A DNA stretch of 64,000 nucleotides from the NCBI GenBank assembly GCA_035463295.1, contig DATHTK010000028.1:62001-126000 (forward strand), in the 5' to 3' direction. Below are positions 16,377 through 24,003 of the stretch, piece by piece. The notes below the pieces were generated by a model. It was given only the letters and a program-made list of their open reading frames with translations, had not been told where the DNA came from and made no database searches. Each line of letters opens with the position of its first letter. Position 1 is the stretch's first letter. Source of the stretch: DATHTK01 sp035463295 (GTDB lineage Bacteria; Actinomycetota; Rubrobacteria; Rubrobacterales; Rubrobacteraceae). Made by a program: the position numbers and the translations under genes.

Positions 16377-17963
16377 CTAGAGGCGTCCCGAGCGGATGAT
16401 GCCGACGAGGAGCAGGAGGCCGAGGATCGCCGCGAAGACGAAGCCGACGAGGCCGAAGACGCTCACGCCCAGGATCTGGATACTGCCTTCCACGAAGATG
16501 CCCAGCATAGATGAACCGATGATGAGGGCGGCGACCAGGAGCGCGAAGACGAGCCGGTTGGCTAGGATGTCGACCTTCGAGATGAGCTCGTCGAGCCCGG
16601 CGTGCCGGAAACGCACCTCAACCTCGCCGTCCTTGATCTCGCTGAGGACGGCGTGGATCTGACGCGGGTACTCGGTGAAGGTGTTGGGTTGGGCGAGCTT
16701 GCGGGCGACGCGGGCGGCGACGTAGGCGGGGTCCCGGTAACGAGAGATGAGGGTCTCCGCTGCCTCCGCCGCGGCTTCTATCTGCGTCCGGCGCAAGCCG
16801 CCGAGGGCCTCGGTCTCGACCAGGGCGTCCGCTAGCTGGACTACCTCGACGTGCAGGCGAGCCCCGCCCCTGCGAGCGGCCTCCAGACCGCGGTCGCGAA
16901 TCTTCTCCAGCGAGTGCTCGCGCCACAGCGGGCCGCCCAGAGCGCCCAGGGCCTCGCGCAGCTCGCGCCGCAACACGGAGTCGTCGTCGGGAACGGTGCT
17001 GCCGGCCAGCGGCAGGGTGCGAACGACGCCATCGACGTCGTCGCGCCGCACGGCGGCCAGGACCTCGGCGACCCCTCGCAGACGCTCCGGGTCCAGGACG
17101 AATACCTCGGTCGGGTCGGCGAGCCAGAGCTCGCCGGTCGAGCCGTCGGCCGAGAAGCGCTGCGGCGCGAGGTCGGAGAGGAAGATCCCCTCGGTCAGCG
17201 CCAGCCGGACGAGCGTGCCTGAAACCTCCCCATATCCTTCGGGCGGGAGTGGCGCCGCAGTCGCGGGCGCTTCGAACGTCGCGCAGCGGCCGGAAGAGTA
17301 ACCGCGGTAGACCTCCGGCACCCGGAGCCGGAGGTCGTCGAGCTCGCGCAGGCGCCGGGCGCTCTGGGCGGCGAAGTACATGTCCCTGCGGTGGGCGACG
17401 TGCGCGGCGAACTCCACCACGGTCTTCGTGGGGTCCAGCGGCAGCTGGTTCCCGAGGCGACGCCTCGTGAGGTCCGCCACGGGCCGCATCGCCAGGAGGT
17501 CCCGGCGCACCCCCGGCCGCACGACCACGACGAGCGCGGAGCGCTCGCCGGGCAGGGTCGCCCGGTGCGCCTGCGTGAAGGTGCCGACTCGTATCGGTGC
17601 CTCTTCGAAGTTCAGGAAAAGGCGCTCGAGCGTGTTGCCCAGCTCCCTCTCCACGAGCGCGCGCGTCTCCGCGAAGGTCACCGGTCTCGGCGCAACCGTG
17701 GACCGCGCCAGCTCGGTGGCCACGTCGGGGGGGATCAGGTCGCGTCGGGTCGATAGAAAGCGGCCCAGCTCGGCGAAGGTCGGACCGAGGTCCTCGAGGG
17801 CCCCGCGCAGCCGCGTGCCGACCCTCCCCGGCTCCTCCCTGCGGGGCCGGGGCAGAAAGCGGCTCCCAAAGACAAAGCCGAAACCGTAGCGCGCCCCGAC
17901 CCGCGCGACGGTAGCCGCCCTGCGGGCCGGACTCTCCGGCAACCCCCGCGTCGCATTCTCCAT
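16377..17963 (-). CDS. Degenerate UbiB/ABC1 (AarF) family protein, probable pseudokinase
   Basis: A 528-residue protein with the UbiB/ABC1 layout: the region AELGRFLSTRRDLIPPDVATEL aligns with the family KxGQ...S.R.DLLP motif, a kinase-like domain follows, and two transmembrane helices end the chain (about 465-525). Key residues are changed. KxGQ reads ELGR, the Ala-rich loop has become VGTFTQAHRA, and the usual HADPHPGN catalytic segment is replaced by SDLAPQRFSADG, although LADPTE may keep the metal Asp. It is probably membrane-attached and may bind nucleotide without catalysing. The C-terminal sequence is intact, so it is not an obvious pseudogene. Confidence 0.72.
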   Translation of the reverse strand: MENATRGLPESPARRAATVARVGARYGFGFVFGSRFLPRPRREEPGRVGTRLRGALEDLGPTFAELGRFLSTRRDLIPPDVATELARSTVAPRPVTFAETRALVERELGNTLERLFLNFEEAPIRVGTFTQAHRATLPGERSALVVVVRPGVRRDLLAMRPVADLTRRRLGNQLPLDPTKTVVEFAAHVAHRRDMYFAAQSARRLRELDDLRLRVPEVYRGYSSGRCATFEAPATAAPLPPEGYGEVSGTLVRLALTEGIFLSDLAPQRFSADGSTGELWLADPTEVFVLDPERLRGVAEVLAAVRRDDVDGVVRTLPLAGSTVPDDDSVLRRELREALGALGGPLWREHSLEKIRDRGLEAARRGGARLHVEVVQLADALVETEALGGLRRTQIEAAAEAAETLISRYRDPAYVAARVARKLAQPNTFTEYPRQIHAVLSEIKDGEVEVRFRHAGLDELISKVDILANRLVFALLVAALIIGSSMLGIFVEGSIQILGVSVFGLVGFVFAAILGLLLLVGIIRSGRL

Positions 17964-18119
17964 GAAAATAGCATATCAGCCGGTCAGCTCTTGTCAGCTT
18001 GTCGGGCGAGCTGCGGATGGTGAAGAGCAGGCTCCTTTGAGAGAATGCCCCAGGAGGAGCATACGGCACGCGGAGGATCGTCGGCGAGCTCCCAAGGCCG
18101 AATGCTGAAGTGCCGATAA

Positions 18120-18134
18120 GCCGTCGCAGACGGC
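18120..18134 (+). promoter_or_regulatory. Small hairpin in the leader of the glyoxalase gene
   Basis: GCCGTC-GCA-GACGGC is a perfect 6-bp stem with a 3-nt loop, ending 28 nt before the GTG start and 16 nt before the AAGGAG ribosome site. It may be a leader structure or chance; no T-run follows. Confidence 0.25.
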
Positions 18135-18162
18135 GTGCCGACAAGCTAGAAAGGAGCGATCC

Positions 18163-18543
18163 GTGCAATACGTCCACACCTGCTATAGGGTCCTGGATCT
18201 CGACCGGAGCATAGACTTCTACACCAACAAACTGGGCCTCGAACTCGCCCGCAAGGTCCCGATCGGGGACGACGCGACGAACGCCTTTCTCGCGGTGCCC
18301 GGCGACCCGGAGCCCCGGCTGGAGCTCACCCTCAACCACGGGCGCGAAGAGCCCTATCCCCTCGGCGAGGGCTACAGCCACGTCGCGTTCGCCGTCGAGG
18401 ACCTCGACGCGCTGGCCGCGAGGCTCGAGGAGGCCGGCGGCGTCGAGTTCGAGAGCAAGCCGCACGCCATGAGCAGCGGGACCAGGATCTTCTTCGTCCG
18501 CGACCCCGACGGCTACCGAATAGAGTTCATCGAACGCCGCTAG
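18163..18543 (+). CDS. Lactoylglutathione lyase-like glyoxalase (VOC superfamily)
   Basis: A 126-residue, two-module VOC protein very like GloA: HTCYRVLDLDRSIDFYTNKL at the N-terminus, YSHVAFAVEDLD in the middle and DPDGYRIEFIE at the end. Metal ligands are probably His5, a Glu in the LELTLNH strand, His in YSHVAF and Glu in RIEFIE. It would detoxify methylglyoxal. Actinobacteria lack glutathione, so another thiol cofactor is likely. GTG 18163 follows AAGGAG with 6-nt spacing. Confidence 0.88.
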   Translation: MQYVHTCYRVLDLDRSIDFYTNKLGLELARKVPIGDDATNAFLAVPGDPEPRLELTLNHGREEPYPLGEGYSHVAFAVEDLDALAARLEEAGGVEFESKPHAMSSGTRIFFVRDPDGYRIEFIERR

Positions 18544-18603
18544 ACCCCGCCCGGGTCCCGGCGGTCAAGGTTCGGGACCCGCCGTCCGATAACCCCGTAG
18601 GCC

Positions 18604-19140
18604 ATGAACGCGCTGCGGGCGAAGACAGGGGACGAGAAGGGTTACACCTTGCAAGAGGTGCTCACCACGATCGCGATAGTGAGCATCCTGGTGACCATCG
18701 CCGTGATCATCCTACTCGCCCTCCTCGAGCGCTGGCGTGTGAACGCGGCCATCGAGCAGCTCGCGGCGGACATGCGGCTCGCTCACACCCGGGCGACCAA
18801 CCAGCTCACCGACTGGCGGCTGGTAATGACCACCGGCAGCCGGGATTACTCGCTCGTCAAGCTGCAGGCGCCCTACAGGGACGGCGCGGAGTTCGTGCCC
18901 GCCGTGGTCGAGAGGGTCGACCGCTCCCTGCCGCGCGGCACCATGCTCTACTCCTCGACCGCGAGCGCCGCCGCTACGGGCCCCGGCGGTACCGCGCTCT
19001 TCGTCGAGTTCAACTCTGACGGGACTATCTACGTCGCGAGCGGGCCGAACGGCAACGTCGTGGTCTCCTCCGAAGACACAGACCCCAGGCGCAAGCTAAC
19101 GTACTTCTCCGCGACCTCCAGGATAAGGGTTGATCCTTAG
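18604..19140 (+). CDS. Type IV pilin-like protein (GspH/FimT type)
   Basis: A 178-residue prepilin with a class III signal. A basic, charged leader ends in the peptidase site G|YTLQE, followed by a hydrophobic helix of about 20 residues (VLTTIAIVSILVTIAV). The remainder is a small globular domain rich in Thr, Ser and Gly. The Glu at +5 is present. It heads a run of four pilin-like genes on the plus strand and overlaps the next one by 11 nt. A minor pseudopilin of a type IV pilus or competence-type system is likely; the assembly ATPase and peptidase are not in this window. Confidence 0.82.
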   Translation: MNALRAKTGDEKGYTLQEVLTTIAIVSILVTIAVIILLALLERWRVNAAIEQLAADMRLAHTRATNQLTDWRLVMTTGSRDYSLVKLQAPYRDGAEFVPAVVERVDRSLPRGTMLYSSTASAAATGPGGTALFVEFNSDGTIYVASGPNGNVVVSSEDTDPRRKLTYFSATSRIRVDP

Positions 19141-19522
19141 AGCTTGCGACAAAGAATCCGGCTACTCGGTCGTCGAGGTGCTGGCGGCCATCGTGATCCT
19201 GACGGTCGCGATCCTGCCGATGGTCGGTATGTTCGACGTCGCGCTCCGAATGACCGGCGCGAGCGGGGACTACGGTGCGGCCCGGGCGTGCGCCAACCAG
19301 ATGCTCGAGGAAGCCAAGGTCCTGCCCTACGAGACCGTAAAGGCGGGCCTCCCGGACGGCGTCTGCGAGGGTTCCGGATTCGTGTACGCGTTCGATGAGC
19401 AGTTCGTGGACGCTCGTCTGCGGGGGGTCAGGATGGACAGGGGCTTGATCCGGCTGTCTGTCACCGTGACCTGGGCAGAGAACGACTCTTACGACCTCAC
19501 GGGGGTCGCATCCAGGTGGTGA
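19130..19522 (+). CDS. Type IV pilin-like protein (PilV/GspI type)
   Basis: A 130-residue prepilin with a short leader, cleavage site G|YSVVE and helix VLAAIVILTVAILPMVGMF. TTG 19130 lies inside the end of the preceding gene, so translation is probably coupled. The two Cys residues in the globular part (ARACANQ, DGVCEG) could form a disulfide outside the membrane. It overlaps the next gene by 7 nt. Confidence 0.8.
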   Translation: MILRACDKESGYSVVEVLAAIVILTVAILPMVGMFDVALRMTGASGDYGAARACANQMLEEAKVLPYETVKAGLPDGVCEGSGFVYAFDEQFVDARLRGVRMDRGLIRLSVTVTWAENDSYDLTGVASRW

Positions 19523-20184
19523 AGACCGCACGCGCGGGGGAGATCCTGAGAGAAGAACGCGGGTTCACGCTTGCTGAGGTGATGGTCGCCATGACGATGA
19601 TGGTCGTCGTGCTCTTCGCACTCCACGCGGTCTTCGATGCCACCGTGCGCATCTTCGACCTCGGCGGGGACAGACTGGAGGCGGTCGAGAGCGCCCGGCT
19701 CGGCCTCGAGAAGATGCAGCGGGAGATCCGGGCGGCCTACCCTTACGACGCCGCCTCCGGATACGACCACCTACTCTGGACCGCCGGAGCTACCACCACC
19801 GGGGCCATTCCTCCTCCGGATCGCATCACCTTCGGTAACGACCTGAACGGTAGCGGCAAGGTCGACTGCCCGCCCTCTCCGGCCCCAGCCTCGGCCTGCG
19901 AGGTAATCACCTACGGGGTCTACCGCCCCTCGGGCGGCTCTACCTACGCCCTCGGCAGGGCGAGGTCCAGGGGCGGCAGCTTGCAGGCCGTCGTCGGCAA
20001 CGTGGCGGATGTCGACGGAGACGGCGAAGCGTTGAGCTTCGAGTACCTGGATGCCGCCGGAAGCCCCGCTGCCAGTGAGCCCCAGGTCTCCGCGGTGCGC
20101 ATAGAGCTCGAGATAGAGGTCGAGGGTCGCGGCCAGACCCTCGCGACAAAGGTGTACCTGAGAAACCGCGGAGCCCGAGGGTGA
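19516..20184 (+). CDS. Type IV pilin-like protein (PilW/GspJ type)
   Basis: A 222-residue prepilin with leader, canonical site RG|FTLAEVMVAM and a hydrophobic helix through about residue 40. The globular domain follows, with a Cys pair (VDCPPSPAPASACE), and the length suits PilW/GspJ minor pilins. GTG 19516 lies within the previous gene, and the stop overlaps the GTG of the pilX-like remnant at 20181 (GTGA). The order H-I-J-X is that of minor pilin operons. Confidence 0.82.
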   Translation: MVKTARAGEILREERGFTLAEVMVAMTMMVVVLFALHAVFDATVRIFDLGGDRLEAVESARLGLEKMQREIRAAYPYDAASGYDHLLWTAGATTTGAIPPPDRITFGNDLNGSGKVDCPPSPAPASACEVITYGVYRPSGGSTYALGRARSRGGSLQAVVGNVADVDGDGEALSFEYLDAAGSPAASEPQVSAVRIELEIEVEGRGQTLATKVYLRNRGARG

Positions 20185-20343
20185 GTCCGGGGGAACCGTC
20201 GCGCCTCGCCCGGGACGAGGCCGGGGTGGCGCTCGCTCTCGCGGTGATGCTGGTCGTCCTTGTCGGGTGTACGATCTGAGAACACAGCTAAGGTTCACGT
20301 CACCACCGTGTTGGGTGGGGAGCCGGAGGTAGTGCTGACCTGA
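20181..20343 (+). pseudogene. pilX-like remnant (truncated and frameshifted)
   Basis: GTG 20181 overlaps the stop of the PilW-like gene and opens a normal PilX-type N-terminus (DEAGVALALAVMLVVLVG). After only 32 codons TGA (20277) stops it. A second frame at 20284-20343 encodes AKVHVTTVLGGEPEVVLT, which resembles the C-terminus of the intact gene at 22792 (..FSLVSGEPDLLGW..). The middle of the gene therefore seems deleted, with a frame change. Bases 20223-20261 are identical to 22822-22860. Confidence 0.65.
20223..20261 (+). repeat. 39-bp exact direct repeat, copy A
   Basis: Identical over 39 bases to 22822-22860. Both copies encode the hydrophobic GVALALAVMLVVL helix of a PilX-like protein. 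The two copies bracket the 2.56-kb segment carrying the molybdopterin trio. Confidence 0.9.
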
Positions 20344-20381
20344 AATGGTCCCCTACGCGAGTCTGTGCCTTTACCGCTGCA

Positions 20382-20642
20382 TTATCCGATTGTGAGATAT
20401 CTCATACCGCCGAGGTCAACCAGGTAGCGACCGCGGTTGTGAGCTAACCGAATAAGGGCGTTGTCGCAGCTCGGGCAGCGAACGATGGTACCGAGCTCCC
20501 TAACGTCGTAGACTATCGCCCCTCCGAGTCGGTTTGTCCTCCCGCATTCACCGCAAGCGTACTCTGCGGTGGTCACCTCGAAGGAGAAGACCTCCCCGAG
20601 GATGCCGGCCGCGGCGTTGCCGTCCAGCCTGAGTTCGTCCAT
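20382..20642 (-). CDS. Zinc-ribbon protein, DUF6510-like
   Basis: An 86-residue protein with two CxxC pairs (YACGECGRTN and VRCPSCDNAL) that should form one zinc ribbon; an LRLDGNAAAGILGEVF helix leads and a DLGGMRYLTI strand ends it. Its composition and company fit the small DUF6510-type proteins found with sulfite oxidase-like and ferredoxin reductase genes. It starts 6 nt after the reductase stop and is the third gene of the minus-strand trio. A role in assembly or electron transfer is a guess. Confidence 0.75.
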   Translation of the reverse strand: MDELRLDGNAAAGILGEVFSFEVTTAEYACGECGRTNRLGGAIVYDVRELGTIVRCPSCDNALIRLAHNRGRYLVDLGGMRYLTIG

Positions 20643-20648
20643 TGTTCT

Positions 20649-21398
20649 CTAACCTCCCGTTGGTCCGAAGCGCTCGGTCTTGACCCGCACACGGCTGTGA
20701 CCCAGGCTTACTAGCGCGGTCGCCACCGCCTCCACGAGCGGCGTGGGGCCGCACACGAAGACCAGCGGGTTCTCATCCGGGGACCAAGCCACCTCTGCCA
20801 GCATCTCGGCGTCGATGCGCCTGTCGTAGCCGCCCCAATCCTCCGGCCTGGAGCGAGTCAGGGTGTGGATCACCTCGAGCCAACCGTCCCGTGCGGCGAG
20901 TATCTCTAGCTCTTCGCGGTAGATGATCTCCTCGTAGGAGCGAGAGGAGTAGAGCAGTCGGGTGGGCACGTCGCTGCCTGCGGCCGTCCGGTGGCGGATC
21001 ATCGCCATCAACGGCACTACGCCCGAGCCCCCAGCCACTAGCAAGAGCGGACCGCCGTCCTTGGCTTCCCAGGCGAAGTAGCCCCCGATCGGCCCTCTGA
21101 GCTCCAGTTTGTCCCCGTCTATCAACACGTCGGTCAGGTAGGGGGAGACTTCGCCATCCTCTATACGCTCCACCGTGAGCACGAGCCTTTCATCTTCTGG
21201 AGCGGACGCTATGGAGTAGCTCCTCTGAGCCTGGTATCCATCCGGGGCGGTGAGCCTCACGTCGACGTGCTGACCGGCTTTGTGCCTCTCCCATCCGGGA
21301 ACCTCGAGGAAGAGGTTCTTGGTCCTGGGGGTCTCGGGCACGACCTCTAGTACCTCTGCGAGGCGCCAGAGAATCCTGCGGGGCCGCGCGATCGTCAC
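20649..21398 (-). CDS. FAD/NAD(P)-binding ferredoxin reductase-family oxidoreductase
   Basis: A 249-residue ferredoxin-NADP reductase fold. The FAD motif is RSYSIASAPED, the NAD(P) pyrophosphate loop is VAGGSGVVPLMAMIR, and the C-terminal nucleotide motif is VFVCGPTPLVEAV. No [2Fe-2S] domain is attached. It lies 3 nt after the sulfite oxidase-like gene, so the pair probably works as reductase plus molybdoenzyme with electrons from NAD(P)H. The direction of flow is inferred. Confidence 0.87.
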   Translation of the reverse strand: MTIARPRRILWRLAEVLEVVPETPRTKNLFLEVPGWERHKAGQHVDVRLTAPDGYQAQRSYSIASAPEDERLVLTVERIEDGEVSPYLTDVLIDGDKLELRGPIGGYFAWEAKDGGPLLLVAGGSGVVPLMAMIRHRTAAGSDVPTRLLYSSRSYEEIIYREELEILAARDGWLEVIHTLTRSRPEDWGGYDRRIDAEMLAEVAWSPDENPLVFVCGPTPLVEAVATALVSLGHSRVRVKTERFGPTGG

Positions 21399-21401
21399 GC
21401 G

Positions 21402-22007
21402 CTAGTCACCCCAGTAGCGCTGCTCGCGCCAGGGGTCTCCGTACTTGTGGTAGCCCAAGCTCTCCCAGAAGCCGGGAATATCGTAGGAGGTAAGCTGCAG
21501 ACCCCTGACCCACTTGGCGCTCTTCCAGAAGTACAGGTGCGGTACAAGCAAGCGCGCAGGACCCCCGTGCTCTGGCTCCAAGGGCTCCCCCTCGTAGGCA
21601 TAGGCGATCCATGCCTTGCCAGCTGTGACCTCCTCCAGGGGTAGGTTTGTCGTGTAGTCTCCGTCGCAGAAGACCGTGACATAGTCCGCTGCCGTCTCCG
21701 TTCTTTCAAGTAGCGTGTCTACGGAGACGCCTTCCCACCTGGTACCCAGCTTCGACCACTTGGTGACGCAGTGGATGTCGGTGGTAATGTCTTCGGAGGG
21801 CAACTGCCTGAACTCCTCCCATGTCCACCTTTTGGGCTCGTCAACCTCCCCGACGATGGAGAAGTCCCACTCCTCCAAAGAGGTATGCGGTGTCGGGCCG
21901 GCGGAGAGAACAGGGAAGCCATCCACTAGGTACTGGCCGGGAGGTAGCCTGTCGTCTTGACTCCTGCGGCGGCCCACAAAGCCGCGGGAGAAGAACCCTT
22001 CACTCAC
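21402..22007 (-). CDS. Sulfite oxidase-like molybdopterin oxidoreductase
   Basis: A 201-residue, single-domain protein of the sulfite oxidase/YedY molybdopterin family. The Mo-ligand Cys is in DIHCVTKWSKLG; the pterin-contacting segments EHGGPARLLVPHLYFWKSAKWV and GFWESLGYHKYGDPW follow. It lacks the Ig-like dimer domain of sulfite oxidase and has no clear Tat signal, so a cytoplasmic role is likely. GTG 22007 follows GAGGAGG. TATAAT (22035-22040, minus strand) drives the trio. Substrate unknown; sulfoxide reduction is possible. Confidence 0.87.
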   Translation of the reverse strand: MSEGFFSRGFVGRRRSQDDRLPPGQYLVDGFPVLSAGPTPHTSLEEWDFSIVGEVDEPKRWTWEEFRQLPSEDITTDIHCVTKWSKLGTRWEGVSVDTLLERTETAADYVTVFCDGDYTTNLPLEEVTAGKAWIAYAYEGEPLEPEHGGPARLLVPHLYFWKSAKWVRGLQLTSYDIPGFWESLGYHKYGDPWREQRYWGD

Positions 22008-22034
22008 GCTCTATGCCTCCTCGCCCTTGCTTGC

Positions 22035-22040
22035 ATTATA
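22035..22040 (-). promoter_or_regulatory. -10 element of the molybdopterin trio
   Basis: A perfect TATAAT on the minus strand lies 27 nt ahead of the GTG at 22007, and GAGGAGG sits between them. The hexamer overlaps the stop codon of the truncated hydrolase (22036-22038). No good -35 was found. Confidence 0.55.
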
Positions 22041-22242
22041 GATTCGCTTCTATGGGAGAAGGGTCCTCGCGAAGCGCCTCGACCTCTACCTCGAAGCCCG
22101 GGCAGGTCGGGGTGAGCACGCGGTAGCCTTTTCCCTCGTAGCGCTCGACCCACTTCTCCCAGCTGCGCGGGGTCATCCAGAAGCCGTGGACCAGGACGAT
22201 GGTATCAGGGGTGGCCGGATGGTTGGCGTTCTCAGCAGGCAT
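22036..22242 (-). pseudogene. Truncated alpha/beta hydrolase (N-terminal fragment)
   Basis: These 68 codons encode the first strand and oxyanion segment of an alpha/beta hydrolase (DTIVLVHGFWMTPRSWEKW), then GYRVLTPTCPGFEVEVEALR, and stop at EANL. Intact relatives run to about 250-280 residues; the nucleophile Ser and the His/Asp are absent. The stop lies inside the promoter of the molybdopterin trio, so the gene appears cut by the arrival or rearrangement of that block. A peptide may still be made, but not an active hydrolase. Confidence 0.75.
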
Positions 22243-22315
22243 GGTGTCCTCCCAGTAAGGTCATCCCCGGTACCAGGGACGACGGGAGACTAGCGGACAT
22301 GATCATTCGCATCTA

Positions 22316-22331
22316 TAGGTCGTATGACCTA
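22316..22331. promoter_or_regulatory. Operator-like inverted repeat ahead of the hydrolase fragment
   Basis: TAGGTC-GTAT-GACCTA is a perfect 6+4+6 dyad, 74 bp upstream of the truncated hydrolase start. On the minus strand it runs directly into TATAGA, a possible -10. It resembles TetR/MarR-type operators, but no such regulator gene is in the window. Confidence 0.45.
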
Positions 22332-22791
22332 GACCATCCACGAGTACAAGGTCAAACCGCACTTGCTTGTCAGCGTCCTGCGCATATTGGAAGTTGGTTA
22401 CTCATTTATGGACAGGCTCCTGATACGCTTCGTGACGACGCACCGGGCTGACCCGGGGACGCTCCGAGCATGGCGCTCTCACCTTCGCGCGTCGTGGACG
22501 AGAGTGTAGCCAGCCGCTCCCCCGTGTGTTCCGACTCCCTGGTCGATCCGTCCCGGCGAGGTTCCGCTAAAACGCGATGACCTTCGCGACGACAATAGAG
22601 CCGTGTACGCGGTAATGTCGAGGCGCGCGGGTGGCTGGCAGGACGAACGCGAGCTCACCCTGCCGGATTCGCCGACGACCACCGCCGTTTTGGGAAGTCC
22701 GACAGCCACGGCCGAGCAACGTGTCGTTCGAACTCCGGTGCCGCCGAGCCGGCGCCGCAACGCGGGTGGCGCTCGAAAACCGGCTGCGGTG
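22332..22791. other. Region upstream of the intact pilX-like gene
   Basis: No convincing gene. The frame of the pilX-like gene is open back to 22603, but that part is low-complexity (Arg/Thr/Pro-rich), lacks a prepilin-like leader and has no ribosome site. CGCTTCGTGACGACG (22426-22440) also occurs at 50796-50810; the meaning of this is unknown. Confidence 0.4.
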
Positions 22792-23211
22792 ATGCTCGGG
22801 CGGTTGGCGAAAGGCGAATCTGGGGTGGCGCTCGCTCTCGCGGTGATGCTGGTCGTCCTTATAGGGGTGATGGGAGCGGGTCTGCTGACCCTGGTCGTCA
22901 TCGATCTCGAGGCCACGGTGGAGGCCAACCGGGGACAGCGGGCCTTCGAGATGGCCGAAGCGGGCGTCGAAGTCGCCCGTGCGCGACTCGCCGCAGACCC
23001 GGACCTCTCCGATTGGTCCTCGGGAGAGCTCAGCATTGAGGGCGGGGAGGGGGCGGTTCTCGTTACCATCGAACGCAGCGATAGCGAAAGCGCGTACTTC
23101 GCGGCGACCTCGACGGGCGAGTACGCAGGCGCGCGGCGCAGGATCGAAGCCACCTTCTCTCTCGTCAGCGGCGAGCCGGACCTCCTGGGCTGGCGGGAAC
23201 TCTACGAGTAG
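22792..23211 (+). CDS. PilX-like minor pilin / pilus assembly protein
   Basis: A roughly 139-residue protein with a short basic start (MLGRLAKGESG) running into the helix VALALAVMLVVLIGVMGAG. EANRGQRAFEMAEAGVEVAR follows, the usual PilX pattern in which N-termini lack the classic FTLxE motif. ATG 22792 (or GTG 22789) is chosen by analogy with the copy-A start; the ribosome site is poor. It is complete, unlike the remnant at 20181, and probably completes the minor pilin set interrupted by the inserted block. Confidence 0.72.
   Translation: MLGRLAKGESGVALALAVMLVVLIGVMGAGLLTLVVIDLEATVEANRGQRAFEMAEAGVEVARARLAADPDLSDWSSGELSIEGGEGAVLVTIERSDSESAYFAATSTGEYAGARRRIEATFSLVSGEPDLLGWRELYE
22822..22860 (+). 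repeat. 39-bp exact direct repeat, copy B
   Basis: Identical over 39 bases to 20223-20261, within the hydrophobic helix of the intact PilX-like gene. Flanking bases differ (ATAGGG follows here, GTCGGG follows copy A), so the identity ends sharply at its right edge. Confidence 0.9.
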
Positions 23212-23247
23212 GGGCTCTGCGCCTAGTGCTCCTGCTCGCCCCTACTC
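23206..23247. terminator. Hairpin between convergent genes
   Basis: GAGTAGGGGC (23206-23215) and GCCCCTACTC (23238-23247) form a perfect 10-bp stem with a 22-nt loop. It spans the stop codons of the PilX-like gene (plus) and the zinc-ribbon gene (minus), so it could end transcription from both sides. No long T-run is present. Confidence 0.55.
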
Positions 23248-23430
23248 CTCCTCCCGCTCGAGCGGGTCCTCGGTCGGGGCGTCCGGGTCGAAGGCGTAAG
23301 GCTCCATCTGGGAAGAACCGCAGTTCGGGCACTGTAACTCGTCCGCCTCGGGGTCCACCGCCTTCAGGCGGACCTCGTGCTCGGAGAACACGCGCTCGCA
23401 CACGCGACACACCAGCCGGGTCTCGGTCAT
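23242..23430 (-). CDS. Small zinc-ribbon protein (62 residues)
   Basis: Two CxxC pairs (VCRVCERVF and LQCPNCGSSQ) 27 residues apart form a rubredoxin-like/zinc-ribbon fold, with a highly acidic tail. AAGGAGG stands 5 nt before the ATG, one of the best ribosome sites in the window. Function unknown; similar small ribbons act as adaptors or nucleic-acid-binding proteins. Confidence 0.72.
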   Translation of the reverse strand: MTETRLVCRVCERVFSEHEVRLKAVDPEADELQCPNCGSSQMEPYAFDPDAPTEDPLEREEE

Positions 23431-23600
23431 GCGGCCTCCTTCGTCTAGCCCTGTCTCCGAAATATACCCTAGCTAAACACTGCCTACCTACCCCGCGGAC
23501 CAGCGACGTTCTTAATCCACCCTTAATCGTTCTTCCTTCCGATCGCTCGCGAACGCTTGTACACTTTGATGCAATAAGCGCGAATGATGGTGGTGTGGCC

Positions 23601-23903
23601 ATGATCACCAGGGACAGGACGGTAGTCTTCGTGTGGCGGTGCCCGGGTTGTTCGGGGGTGTACGACAGGGAGAGCTTGCAGTTCCTATACACCGACGAGG
23701 ACTACCGGTACTGTACTTGCGGGGAGCGACTGGTAGAGGGCGTGGAGCCAGAGACGGGGCACCACTACCGGCTGGTGATCTCCGAGAACCTGCGCGGCAC
23801 GCGGCTGCACAGGGAGCTCGTGCGGCGTGAGGCGGGCGAGGACGTCGAGATTGCGGTCGGTGGGTGGGGCCGGTGCGTAACCATCTCCTGCTGCGCGGAA
23901 TGA
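23601..23903 (+). CDS. Small Cys-rich hypothetical protein (100 residues)
   Basis: Begins MITRDRTVVFVWRCPGCSGVY, followed by YCTCGERL, so CxxC and CxC could hold a metal; two more Cys end the chain (TISCCAE). ATG 23601 is taken because the frame upstream is not protein-like; GTG 23595 is also possible. TACACT (23560-23565) is a possible -10. I do not recognise the family. It is transcribed away from the zinc-ribbon gene at 23242-23430. Confidence 0.55.
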   Translation: MITRDRTVVFVWRCPGCSGVYDRESLQFLYTDEDYRYCTCGERLVEGVEPETGHHYRLVISENLRGTRLHRELVRREAGEDVEIAVGGWGRCVTISCCAE

Positions 23904-24003
23904 GCTAGCGCCGAGCAACCGTAGTTCACTGAGCAGATCTGGTCTCCTGTGTCTCAGTGGGGGATACCAGGCCGCGGGCGGCGCGCGCCGGTAGAATGGG
24001 CTC

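Noticed and set aside
22426..22440. 15-bp sequence shared with 50796-50810
   Set aside because: Short, not flanked by other similarity that I could see, and compatible with chance in GC-rich DNA.
22603..22791. Longer start of the intact pilX-like gene
   Set aside because: The added 63 residues are low-complexity with no leader-like character or ribosome site.
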